64,000 bases of DNA, taken from contig DMYD01000042.1 of assembly GCA_003483745.1 (NCBI GenBank), positions 224,964 through 288,963 of the forward strand, written 5' to 3'. Below the pieces are notes generated by a model that did no database searches, was not told the DNA's origin, and was given only the letters and a program-made list of their open reading frames with translations. Made by a program: the position numbers and the translations under genes. Shown here piece by piece: positions 28,221 through 36,907 of the stretch (positions are counted from its first letter, which is position 1; each line of letters begins with the position of its first letter). This DNA comes from Roseburia sp. (GTDB lineage Bacteria; Bacillota; Clostridia; Lachnospirales; Lachnospiraceae).

Positions 28221-29882
28221 ATGGGCAAACAAAATAAAAAAAGCAGTACAAGTTTTCTTGTGCAGGGTTCTATTCTTGCCATCGCATCTATTGTCAGCCG
28301 TATCATCGGGTTGATTTACCGTATTCCACTGACTAATATTATCGGTGATACCGGAAATGATTACTATGGAACTGCTTTTCAGATTTATAATATATTATTG
28401 ATCATTTCATCCTACAGTCTGCCGCTTGCTGTTTCAAAGCTGGTATCTGCTAATTATTCACAGGGCAGAAGACACAATGTATATCGTATTTTAAAATGTG
28501 CACTGATTTTTGGCGCATGTACCGGTACGATTGCAGCGCTGATTCTTTTGTTTGGAGCAGATTTTATCACAGGCACACTGATGAAAACCCCTATGAGTGT
28601 TTTTGCCGTGCGGGTATTGATTCCTGTACTTTTAATCGTTGCCGTGCTCGGTGTTATGAGAGGTTTTTTTCAGGGACTTGGCACAATGATGCCGAGTGCA
28701 ACTTCCCAGATCTTAGAGCAGATTGCAAATGCGATCGTCAGTGTGTGGGCAGCATATGTACTGGCCGGTTATGGTGCAAAGGCAGGGGCACTGCTTGGCA
28801 ATGCTGATAATTATTCTGCAGCATACGGAGCAGCGGGAGGAACGCTTGGCACCGCGGTCGGAGCACTGGTTGCATTATTATTCTGTACCTTTGTTCTGGT
28901 TGTATATTTGCACGCATTCAAACGCAGCCTGCACAGAGAACGTAGAAATAATGTGGACTCTTACGCATCCATATTTCATTTGCTGATCGTTACGATCATT
29001 CCTGTTTTACTGAGCAGTACAATCTATAACTGTAATGCAGTCATTGATCAGGCAGTGTATAAACATATCGCAGCATTTCAAGGCTATACTGCAAGCCAGT
29101 ATGGTTCCTGGAATGGTATTTATACAGGAAAATATACCGTATTGATCAATGTCCCGATTTCCATTGCATCGGCAATGGCAGCATCTTCTGTTCCGGCACT
29201 GACTGCTGCCTATGCAGCCGGAAAAAAAGGCGAGGCAAAGCGTCAGATTGGTATTGCAACACGTTTTATCATGGTGATTGCATTCCCATGTGCGGTCGGA
29301 ATGGGTGTGCTTGCGTCACCAATCTTACAGCTTTTGTTCCGTGACTCATCAGAAACTGCTGCACACATGCTGCAGGTCGGAGCTGTTACGATTTTGTTTT
29401 TCTCCCTGTCAACACTTTCCAACGGACTTTTACAGGGAATCGGCCGGATGAAGGAACCAATCAAAAATGCGATTATCGCACTGGTGTTGCATTTGGGTCT
29501 GCTCGCAGCACTTATGTTCTTATTTGATTTAAATATTTTTGCAGTTGTTATCGCAAATGCAGCATTCGGTCTTATCATGTGTATTTTAAATGCGCGGTCG
29601 CTACGTCGTTACAGTGGATATCATCAGGAAGTCCGAAAAACATTTTTTGTTCCTGCGATTGCAGCTTTAGGCATGGGTGTTGTTGTATGGCTCGTCTATC
29701 ATGGCATCCTGTATGTACTGCGCATCAACGCCATTGCAACGCTCCTGTCGATCGTGGTTGGAGCAGCAGTCTATGCAGTGTTACTGTTGCTGTTAAAAGG
29801 ATTAAATGAACAGGAAATCTTACGATTCCCGAAAGGGCGCATGCTGGCAGATATCGCAAAGAGACTGCACTTATTAAAATAA
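28221..29882 (+). CDS. MurJ/SpoVB-like lipid flippase (MVF family)
   Basis: A 553-residue polytopic membrane protein with about 14 predicted helices and no soluble domain. The N-terminal QGSILAIASIVSRIIGLIYR is typical of the SpoVB/YtgP branch of the MOP exporters, which flip undecaprenyl-linked precursors such as lipid II. YtgP (MurJ) of Bacillus is 544 residues, close to this one. Which member (housekeeping MurJ or sporulation SpoVB) cannot be decided without a tree. It follows ybeY by 15 bases and may belong to that transcript. Confidence 0.85.
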   Translation: MGKQNKKSSTSFLVQGSILAIASIVSRIIGLIYRIPLTNIIGDTGNDYYGTAFQIYNILLIISSYSLPLAVSKLVSANYSQGRRHNVYRILKCALIFGACTGTIAALILLFGADFITGTLMKTPMSVFAVRVLIPVLLIVAVLGVMRGFFQGLGTMMPSATSQILEQIANAIVSVWAAYVLAGYGAKAGALLGNADNYSAAYGAAGGTLGTAVGALVALLFCTFVLVVYLHAFKRSLHRERRNNVDSYASIFHLLIVTIIPVLLSSTIYNCNAVIDQAVYKHIAAFQGYTASQYGSWNGIYTGKYTVLINVPISIASAMAASSVPALTAAYAAGKKGEAKRQIGIATRFIMVIAFPCAVGMGVLASPILQLLFRDSSETAAHMLQVGAVTILFFSLSTLSNGLLQGIGRMKEPIKNAIIALVLHLGLLAALMFLFDLNIFAVVIANAAFGLIMCILNARSLRRYSGYHQEVRKTFFVPAIAALGMGVVVWLVYHGILYVLRINAIATLLSIVVGAAVYAVLLLLLKGLNEQEILRFPKGRMLADIAKRLHLLK

Positions 29883-29996
29883 CAGACGGTACGCATTGGG
29901 AACATTCTGTGATCATGAACAGATATTCCTGAAAAGTGAATAAAAAGTAAAATTTGGCAAATACTTATCGTAAAACCGGAATATGGAGTGATGGTA

Positions 29997-30383
29997 ATGA
30001 AAAAAACGACGAGTATTTGCCTTTTTACCGGCATGATCTTTCTTTTATTGATCCTGACAGTCTATTTACTTTTTGCACAACAGAATGCAGGAGCAGGAAA
30101 AAAAGATATTTCTGCGGCAACCGAAGAAATATTAGCTGAAAATGATACTGCAGAAAATATCAGAACAACAGAGAGCATTGCAATTTACGAACCATATACC
30201 TATGTAATAAAGCAGAAAGATGGAATATTAGTTGTATACCAGAGTGATGGTGTCACGGAATTTTTTGAGACAAATATACGGGTACGTGATCTGGATGAGG
30301 AAATGATAAAAAAATCAGAAAATGGTATCTTTTTTTCTAATGACCAGGAATTATATGCTTTTTTAGAAAGTTATTCCAGTTAA
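29997..30383 (+). CDS. Small membrane-anchored protein, BofC C-domain-like tail
   Basis: The 128 residues start with one uncleaved signal-like anchor (MKKTTSICLF followed by a hydrophobic stretch to about 28), then a polar linker and a compact domain of about 70 residues (YTYVIKQKDGILVVY ... LYAFLESYSS). This small domain resembles the C-terminal part of BofC-like sporulation proteins, but the match is from memory of related Lachnospiraceae proteins and is tentative. GGAG lies eight bases before the ATG at 29997; two other in-frame starts are closer and less likely. No functional assignment is safe. Confidence 0.65.
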   Translation: MKKTTSICLFTGMIFLLLILTVYLLFAQQNAGAGKKDISAATEEILAENDTAENIRTTESIAIYEPYTYVIKQKDGILVVYQSDGVTEFFETNIRVRDLDEEMIKKSENGIFFSNDQELYAFLESYSS

Positions 30384-30442
30384 TAGATCTGTCAGCTGTA
30401 TGATATTGATGAATTACCAGCAATAACTATGCGTTTCACGGA

Positions 30443-30471
30443 TTGAATGTTTGTTTTCAGTATGCTAAAAT
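30443..30471 (+). promoter_or_regulatory. Promoter before the flavoprotein pair
   Basis: TTGAAT and TAAAAT are separated by exactly 17 bases, about 65 bases upstream of the first flavoprotein start. Confidence 0.45.
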
Positions 30472-30535
30472 ATGCTATGGTTTGTCTGTAAATGACAAAT
30501 AGAATTTGAGAAAATTATCTGAAAAGGTTTAAAAT

Positions 30536-31819
30536 ATGACAGAAACAGAGGTTGCAGTCATTGGTGGCGGTGCATCCGGACTGATGGCTTCCATTGCGTC
30601 TGCTTCATCAGGCGCAGATACGATTATCTTAGAACATATGGACCGTGTCGGCAAGAAAATACTTGCCACGGGGAATGGAAAATGTAATTATACAAATGAG
30701 GTGCAGGGGCTGTCGTGTTACAGGGGCGATGACCCTGCTTTTACTGTGCCGGTATTGAAACAGTTTGACCAGAAAAAAACGGTGGGATTTTTTCGTGAGA
30801 TCGGCATCGAACCCAAAGTAAAAAACGGTTATTATTACCCTGCAAGTGAACAGGCAGCTTCTGTTTTGGATGTGCTGCGCATGGAAGCATCCTATACAGG
30901 CGTAAAGGAAATCGTCTCCTGTGAGATCAAATCCGTCAAAAAACAGGGAAACGCATTTTTGATCCGGACTGGCATGGGCGATTTTCGTGCAAAATCGATC
31001 ATTTTCGCAACCGGTCTCTTAGCTTCGCCTAAGAGCGGCAGCGACGGCAGTGCACTTCCACATATAGAACGCTTCGGACACCACATCATAGATATTGTAC
31101 CGGCTTTGGTTCCGTTGCAGGGAAAGCAGTCATTCTTTAAAATGCTTGCAGGAATCCGTGCAGAAGTTTCGATAAGATTGTACATAAATGGGGCAGAAAC
31201 GACCACAGAACGTGGTGAATTGCAGTTGACAGATTATGGCATATCTGGAATTCCGGTTTTTCAGATCAGCCGCTATGCAACCAGAGCCCTGAAGCAGAAA
31301 AAGACAGTATATGCACTGATTGATTTTATGCCGGATCGTTCTTTCGAATCTGTTAACGATCTTCTGAAACTGCGTTTTTATACACAGTCACACGGAAAAG
31401 ATGCCGCCCAGGCAATGATTGGTCTTTGTAATAAAAAGCTTGCAGAGGTACTTTTAAAAGAAGCTGGTATTGATCTTCATATTCCAGCAAAAAAAATCTC
31501 CGGCAAACAACTGACACGACTTGTAAAGCTGTTAAAAGAGCTGCATGTCGATATCACCGGAAGCAAAGACATTGCACAGGCGCAGGTATGTGCCGGAGGA
31601 ATAGATACCCGCGAGATTGAAGCCGCAAGTATGATGTCAAAATTAGTTCCCGGACTGTTTTTCGCAGGTGAAGTCGTTGATATTGATGGTACCTGTGGTG
31701 GATATAATCTGCAATGGGCATGGTCCAGCGGATATGTAGCAGGGCTTCATGCTGCCGAGTATTCACATCACGGAAAAGAATCACACAGGAAGAAACGAGG
31801 AAGTAATGATAAGAATTAA
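30536..31819 (+). CDS. HI0933/YhiN-family FAD-dependent oxidoreductase
   Basis: A 427-residue flavoprotein with the N-terminal Rossmann motif GGGASGLMA (about 10-18) and ATGNGKCNYTN (about 45), the signature of the YhiN/HI0933 family. C-terminally it has GVC-like QVCAGGIDTREIEA and GELVDIDGTCGGYNLQWAWSSG-type residues that close the FAD site. The biochemical role of the family is unknown, though it is widespread. It overlaps the following flavoprotein by 14 bases, so the two are cotranscribed. Confidence 0.9.
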   Translation: MTETEVAVIGGGASGLMASIASASSGADTIILEHMDRVGKKILATGNGKCNYTNEVQGLSCYRGDDPAFTVPVLKQFDQKKTVGFFREIGIEPKVKNGYYYPASEQAASVLDVLRMEASYTGVKEIVSCEIKSVKKQGNAFLIRTGMGDFRAKSIIFATGLLASPKSGSDGSALPHIERFGHHIIDIVPALVPLQGKQSFFKMLAGIRAEVSIRLYINGAETTTERGELQLTDYGISGIPVFQISRYATRALKQKKTVYALIDFMPDRSFESVNDLLKLRFYTQSHGKDAAQAMIGLCNKKLAEVLLKEAGIDLHIPAKKISGKQLTRLVKLLKELHVDITGSKDIAQAQVCAGGIDTREIEAASMMSKLVPGLFFAGEVVDIDGTCGGYNLQWAWSSGYVAGLHAAEYSHHGKESHRKKRGSNDKN

Positions 31820-33452
31820 TCAGATCAAACTGCCGGTGACACATACAGCAGCACAATTAGAACAAAAGATCCGGAAAATATTAAAATTTACTGCAGATAC
31901 GCCTTTGAAATATCAGATTATCAAAAAATCTATTGATGCAAGAAAAAAGCCGGATCTGTTTTATGTATATTCTGTGGATGTTGAAACAGCAAACGAACAG
32001 AAAATCTTAAAAAAAGTTAACGATAATAATGTTATGTTAACCAATAAGAAAAAATATATCCTTCCGGAAATAAAATCTCCTTCCGCTGTCCCTGTGATTG
32101 CGGGAGCAGGTCCTGCCGGATTGTTCTGTGCCTATGCATTAATGTTAGAAGGATTTCATCCGATTGTGGCAGAGCGCGGAAAAAAAGTCGAGGAGCGGAC
32201 TGCAGACGTACAGAAATTCTGGGAAACCGGCATCTTAGACACAGCTTCTAACGTTCAGTTCGGAGAAGGCGGTGCAGGAACTTTTTCTGACGGAAAATTA
32301 AACACATTAGTCAAAGATCCTGTCGGTAGAAACCGTTTTGTTCTGGAAACATTTGTAAAGTTTGGTGCACCCGAACATATTTTATATGAAAACAAACCAC
32401 ATATCGGTACAGATATTCTTGCGGACGTGATAAGACGGATGCGCACTTTTATGACAGAAAACGGCGTGGAATTTTTATTTGAGACATGTGTTACCGGATT
32501 TTCTGTTGCCGCAAACGGCAGCTTACAATCTGTTGAATTAAATCACGACAGACAGATTGATGCAGATTATCTGATTCTTGCGATTGGACACAGTGCAAGG
32601 GATACATTTTCACTGTTGCAGGAAAAAGGACTGCATATGCAGGCAAAATCCTTCGCGGTCGGATTTCGCGTGGAGCATCCGCAAAGTGAGATCAATCTGA
32701 CGCAGTATGGAAAATTATATGCGGACAAGCTTCCAGCCGCACCTTATAAAGTGACTGCAAATCTTTCCTCCGGCCGCGGTGTGTACTCTTTTTGCATGTG
32801 TCCGGGTGGTTATGTCGTAAATGCTTCCTCCGAAAAACACCATCTTGCAGTCAATGGCATGAGTTATTCGGACCGTGGTGGCAGCAACGCAAACAGTGCG
32901 ATCATTGTCTCTGTCACACCGGAAGATTTTAAGGCAGATGCAATACGCCATGGTGAGCAGCCGCAGGATCCGGGTGGTACAGAAGATGCATTATCCGGTG
33001 TTCGCTTTCAGGAACATTTAGAAGAACGAGCCTGGCAGATTGGAAATGGAAAAATTCCACAACAGTTGTTTGGTGACTATTGCAAAAACCGTGCTTCCGT
33101 TTCCTATGGTGCGTTTTTAAGTACCACAAAAGGAGCCGCGGTACTTGGCAATTTAAGAGGACTTCTGCCGGAAGAATTAGAGGAGTCGTTTATAGAGGGA
33201 ATGCATCATTTTTCCCATGCAATCCCGAAATTCGACCGTGATGATGCGATTCTTTCAGGCGTTGAGAGCCGTACATCTTCACCGGTGCGTATCGTTCGTG
33301 ATGAATCTTTTCAGTCGAATATCCGCGGTATTTACCCATGCGGGGAAGGTGCAGGATATGCAGGAGGGATCATGTCTGCGGCCATGGATGGATTAAAAGT
33401 TGCCGAAGCAATTGGCAGACACATGATTTCGTATGAAACAAATAATTCATAA
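31806..33452 (+). CDS. COG2509-type FAD-dependent protein
   Basis: A 548-residue flavoprotein of the uncharacterised COG2509 group. An N-terminal RNA-binding-like alpha/beta region (about 1-85, LPVTHTAAQLEQKI) precedes the FAD motif GAGPAGLFCA (about 99-108), the conserved GEGGAGTFSDGKLNT (about 155-169) and a C-terminal GEGAGYAGGI. The ATG at 31806 follows GAGGAAG. It ends by overlapping a frame that reaches mutS, whose start lies 34 bases downstream. No enzymatic function is established for this group. Confidence 0.88.
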   Translation: MIRINQIKLPVTHTAAQLEQKIRKILKFTADTPLKYQIIKKSIDARKKPDLFYVYSVDVETANEQKILKKVNDNNVMLTNKKKYILPEIKSPSAVPVIAGAGPAGLFCAYALMLEGFHPIVAERGKKVEERTADVQKFWETGILDTASNVQFGEGGAGTFSDGKLNTLVKDPVGRNRFVLETFVKFGAPEHILYENKPHIGTDILADVIRRMRTFMTENGVEFLFETCVTGFSVAANGSLQSVELNHDRQIDADYLILAIGHSARDTFSLLQEKGLHMQAKSFAVGFRVEHPQSEINLTQYGKLYADKLPAAPYKVTANLSSGRGVYSFCMCPGGYVVNASSEKHHLAVNGMSYSDRGGSNANSAIIVSVTPEDFKADAIRHGEQPQDPGGTEDALSGVRFQEHLEERAWQIGNGKIPQQLFGDYCKNRASVSYGAFLSTTKGAAVLGNLRGLLPEELEESFIEGMHHFSHAIPKFDRDDAILSGVESRTSSPVRIVRDESFQSNIRGIYPCGEGAGYAGGIMSAAMDGLKVAEAIGRHMISYETNNS

Positions 33453-33486
33453 AGATTTGATAAACAAAGAAACAGAGGTTAAAAAC

Positions 33487-36132
33487 GTGGCAGAATATAC
33501 ACCTATGATGCAGCAATATTTAAAAACAAAAGAAGAATATAAAGATTGCATTTTGTTTTACAGACTTGGCGATTTTTATGAGATGTTTTTTGATGATGCG
33601 ATCGTTGTATCGAAAGAACTTGAGTTAACACTGACCGGCAAAAGCTGTGGCACCGAGGAGAGGGCACCGATGTGTGGTGTTCCCTATCATGCAGTGGAAG
33701 GTTACTTAAATAAACTGGTTGCAAACGGTCATAAAGTTGCAATCTGTGAGCAGGTCGAAGATCCAAAGCTTGCAAAAGGACTTGTAAAACGTGAGGTGAT
33801 CCGCATTGTCACACCTGGAACGAATACAGACATGCAGGCTTTAGATGAGTCTAAAAATAATTACATCATGTGTATCGTATACCTTGCAGATAAATATGGT
33901 ATTTCGTTAGCGGATATTTCAACCGGAGATTATTTCGTCACCGAGGTAGATTCCGAACGGAAACTCATTGACGAGATCAACAAATTTGCGCCATCCGAAA
34001 TCATCTGCAATGAGAGTTTTTATATGAGTGGCGTAGATCTTTCTGATATGAAACATCGTCTCGGCATTGCGGTATATTCTTTAGAAGCCTGGTATTTCAG
34101 TGATGAGACGGCAGAAAATACACTGAAAGAACATTTTAAAGTGCAGAGCCTTGAGGGGTTAGGACTTTTTGATTTTGCATGCGGTACGATTGCGGCCGGA
34201 GCATTGCTCCGTTATCTGTATGAGACACAGAAAAATGACCTTGGCAATCTTTCTTCCATTCATCCGTATTCAACCGGAAAATATATGATTATCGACAGTT
34301 CAACCAGACGCAACCTAGAACTGGTAGAGACTCTGCGAGAAAAACAAAAACGCGGCTCCCTGTTATGGGTGTTAGACAAAACAAAAACCGCGATGGGAGC
34401 AAGAACACTCCGGGCCTATGTAGAGCAGCCGCTGATCGATAAAGATGAAATTGAACTTCGTCAGGAAGCCATCGCCGAGCTAAACGATCATGTGATCACC
34501 AGAGAGGAATTGCGAGAATACTTAAATCCCATCTATGATCTTGAGCGTCTGATCACACGTGTGACTTACCGGACAGCGAATCCACGTGACCTGATCGCAT
34601 TTAAAAATTCGATCAGTATGCTGCCTCCGATCAAATCCCTGCTCGATGAGTTCGATGGAGCTTTGCTGAAAAATATCCAGAACGATATTGATGCCATGGA
34701 AGAACTCTGTTCTTTAGTGGATCATTCGATTATGGAGGAGCCTCCGATTTCCGTACGCGAAGGCGGGCTGATCAAGGAGGGTTATAACGAGGATGTCGAT
34801 AAATATCGCAATGCCAAAACAGAAGGCAAAACCTGGCTTGCAGAATTAGAGGCAAAAGAACGTGAAAAAACCGAAATTAAAAATTTAAAGATCAAATACA
34901 ACAAAGTATTTGGCTATTATCTGGAAGTGACCAATTCCTACAAAGATCTGGTTCCGGATTATTTTACGAGAAAGCAGACGCTCGCAAACGCAGAACGTTA
35001 CATTACACCGGAATTAAAAGAATTAGAAGATATGATCTTAGGTGCTGAGGACAAGCTTGTCAGTTTAGAATATGATCTGTTTTGCGATGTCCGCAATAAA
35101 ATTGCAGAAGAAGTTGTCCGTATCCAGCGGACTGCAAAAGCAATTGCCAACTTAGACGTTTTCGTGTCACTTGCAGTTGTTGCTGATCAGAATAATTACT
35201 GCAGACCAAAGATGACAAACAACGGTGTGATCGATATCAAGGGGGGCAGACATCCGGTTGTAGAAAAAATGATCACAAACGATATGTTTATCGATAATGA
35301 TACATATTTAGACAACGGAAATAACCGCATTGCTATTATAACCGGACCAAACATGGCAGGTAAGTCCACCTATATGAGACAGGCTGCACTGATCGTCCTG
35401 ATGGCACAGATCGGTAGTTTTGTTCCTGCGACATCCGCAAAAATCGGCATTGTAGACCGTATTTTTACCCGTGTCGGGGCCTCAGATGATTTAGCAAGCG
35501 GTCAGAGTACCTTCATGGTGGAAATGAACGAGGTTGCCAATATTTTACGCAATGCCACATCGAATTCACTTTTAGTACTTGATGAGATTGGACGCGGTAC
35601 AAGTACCTTTGACGGTTTAAGCATAGCCTGGGCAGTAGTCGAGCATATCAGTAACCCGCGTCTGCTCGGTGCAAAAACTCTGTTTGCAACGCATTACCAC
35701 GAACTGACTGAGTTAGAAGGAAAGCTGAACAATGTTCACAACTACTGTATTGCCGTAAAAGAAAAAGGTGACGATATCGTATTTCTGCGTAAAATTGTGC
35801 AGGGCGGAGCGGATAAAAGTTATGGTATCCAGGTTGCAAAACTTGCCGGAGTTCCGGATTCCGTTATCGAACGTGCAAAAGAGATCGTAGAAGAATTAAG
35901 TGCAAATGATATCACATCTGTAACCAAAAATATTACTCCTGCATCCGCGGGAAATAAAAAGAAAAAAGAGCGTCTTGACGAAGTTGATTTGACACAGATG
36001 TCTTTATTTGATACCGTAAAAGACGACGATATTTTAGAAGAATTAAAGACCATCGATGTCGGAAATCTGACACCGATCGAGGCATTGAATAAACTTTATG
36101 AATTACAAAATAAAATAAAAAACCGTTGGTAG
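33487..36132 (+). CDS. mutS: DNA mismatch repair protein MutS
   Basis: Recognises mismatches and recruits MutL. The 881 residues include the mismatch-reading GDFYEMF motif (about 30), connector, lever and clamp domains, Walker A GPNMAGKST (about 620-628) and Walker B DEIGRGTSTFDG (about 697). GTG at 33487 with GAGG eight bases upstream gives the family N-terminus MAEYTPMMQQY; the longer in-frame ATG at 33433 overlaps the previous gene and adds a non-family extension. The operon continues with a thyX-family gene and mutL. Confidence 0.96.
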   Translation: MAEYTPMMQQYLKTKEEYKDCILFYRLGDFYEMFFDDAIVVSKELELTLTGKSCGTEERAPMCGVPYHAVEGYLNKLVANGHKVAICEQVEDPKLAKGLVKREVIRIVTPGTNTDMQALDESKNNYIMCIVYLADKYGISLADISTGDYFVTEVDSERKLIDEINKFAPSEIICNESFYMSGVDLSDMKHRLGIAVYSLEAWYFSDETAENTLKEHFKVQSLEGLGLFDFACGTIAAGALLRYLYETQKNDLGNLSSIHPYSTGKYMIIDSSTRRNLELVETLREKQKRGSLLWVLDKTKTAMGARTLRAYVEQPLIDKDEIELRQEAIAELNDHVITREELREYLNPIYDLERLITRVTYRTANPRDLIAFKNSISMLPPIKSLLDEFDGALLKNIQNDIDAMEELCSLVDHSIMEEPPISVREGGLIKEGYNEDVDKYRNAKTEGKTWLAELEAKEREKTEIKNLKIKYNKVFGYYLEVTNSYKDLVPDYFTRKQTLANAERYITPELKELEDMILGAEDKLVSLEYDLFCDVRNKIAEEVVRIQRTAKAIANLDVFVSLAVVADQNNYCRPKMTNNGVIDIKGGRHPVVEKMITNDMFIDNDTYLDNGNNRIAIITGPNMAGKSTYMRQAALIVLMAQIGSFVPATSAKIGIVDRIFTRVGASDDLASGQSTFMVEMNEVANILRNATSNSLLVLDEIGRGTSTFDGLSIAWAVVEHISNPRLLGAKTLFATHYHELTELEGKLNNVHNYCIAVKEKGDDIVFLRKIVQGGADKSYGIQVAKLAGVPDSVIERAKEIVEELSANDITSVTKNITPASAGNKKKKERLDEVDLTQMSLFDTVKDDDILEELKTIDVGNLTPIEALNKLYELQNKIKNRW

Positions 36133-36151
36133 AAATGGAGAATAGAATTTT

Positions 36152-36850
36152 ATGGGCACAATTACAATTTTACCGGAAACCACCCAAAACCCGATCACGC
36201 TGATGGGCCAGCGTGCCGGTGTCTGCTGGGGAGGAAATGTAGAAGATCCTGAAAAAAATTATAAGCGGGGCATGGACTGTATCATTTCCGGGCACGGAAG
36301 AGTCATGGAATATGTAAATGTAGAGATGATCATTGCCGGTTATTCCGCAAGAGTAGAGCGTGAATGGTATACGCACATTGGCGGTTCACCGACACGTTTA
36401 CAGTCAAGCACCCGTTATATCAATTATGCCGGCCGTGGATTTGATTACATCATCCCGCCGTCAATTCAGAATAATAAAGAAGCACTTGAAAAATATCAGG
36501 CATTGATGGCACATATCAACGAAGAATGCCGTGCCCTGCAGGAAGATTATGGCATTCCAAAAGAGGATGTTGCCAATGGACTGCCGCTTGGCATGACAGC
36601 ATCCATCGTAGATAAAAGAAATTTGCGCAGTCTGACGGAAATGAGCCATCAGAGAATGTGTAACCGTGCATACTGGGAATTCCGTCAGTTGTTCGGTGAT
36701 ATCCGAAAAGCACTTTCGGAATATTCAGAAGAATGGCGCTGGATCTCAGATAATTTATTTATGCCAAAATGCGATTACTTCGGATACTGCTCCGAGACAA
36801 GACCTTGCGGGAAACCGGTGTCAGGTGTCCCTAAGATGCCAAGACCATGA
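36152..36850 (+). CDS. ThyX-family (FAD-dependent thymidylate synthase) protein
   Basis: A 232-residue protein of the ThyX fold; C-terminal MSHQRMCNRAYWEFRQL and the QSSTRY segment match the family. Canonical ThyX enzymes carry RHRxxSxNExSxRY for FAD and dUMP; the aligned stretch here reads YTHIGGSPTRLQSSTRY, keeping the histidine and the SxRY end but lacking both arginines. A C-terminal tail with three cysteines (CDYFGYCSETRPC) is extra. The same variant is remembered from other clostridia, usually annotated as thymidylate synthase. Its location between mutS and mutL suits DNA precursor metabolism. Activity should be considered unproven. Confidence 0.75.
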   Translation: MGTITILPETTQNPITLMGQRAGVCWGGNVEDPEKNYKRGMDCIISGHGRVMEYVNVEMIIAGYSARVEREWYTHIGGSPTRLQSSTRYINYAGRGFDYIIPPSIQNNKEALEKYQALMAHINEECRALQEDYGIPKEDVANGLPLGMTASIVDKRNLRSLTEMSHQRMCNRAYWEFRQLFGDIRKALSEYSEEWRWISDNLFMPKCDYFGYCSETRPCGKPVSGVPKMPRP

Positions 36851-36907
36851 CAGAACAATGCTGCAGGAAATGCAGCAGAAACGATTGAAACAAAGAGGTG
36901 AATCTGT

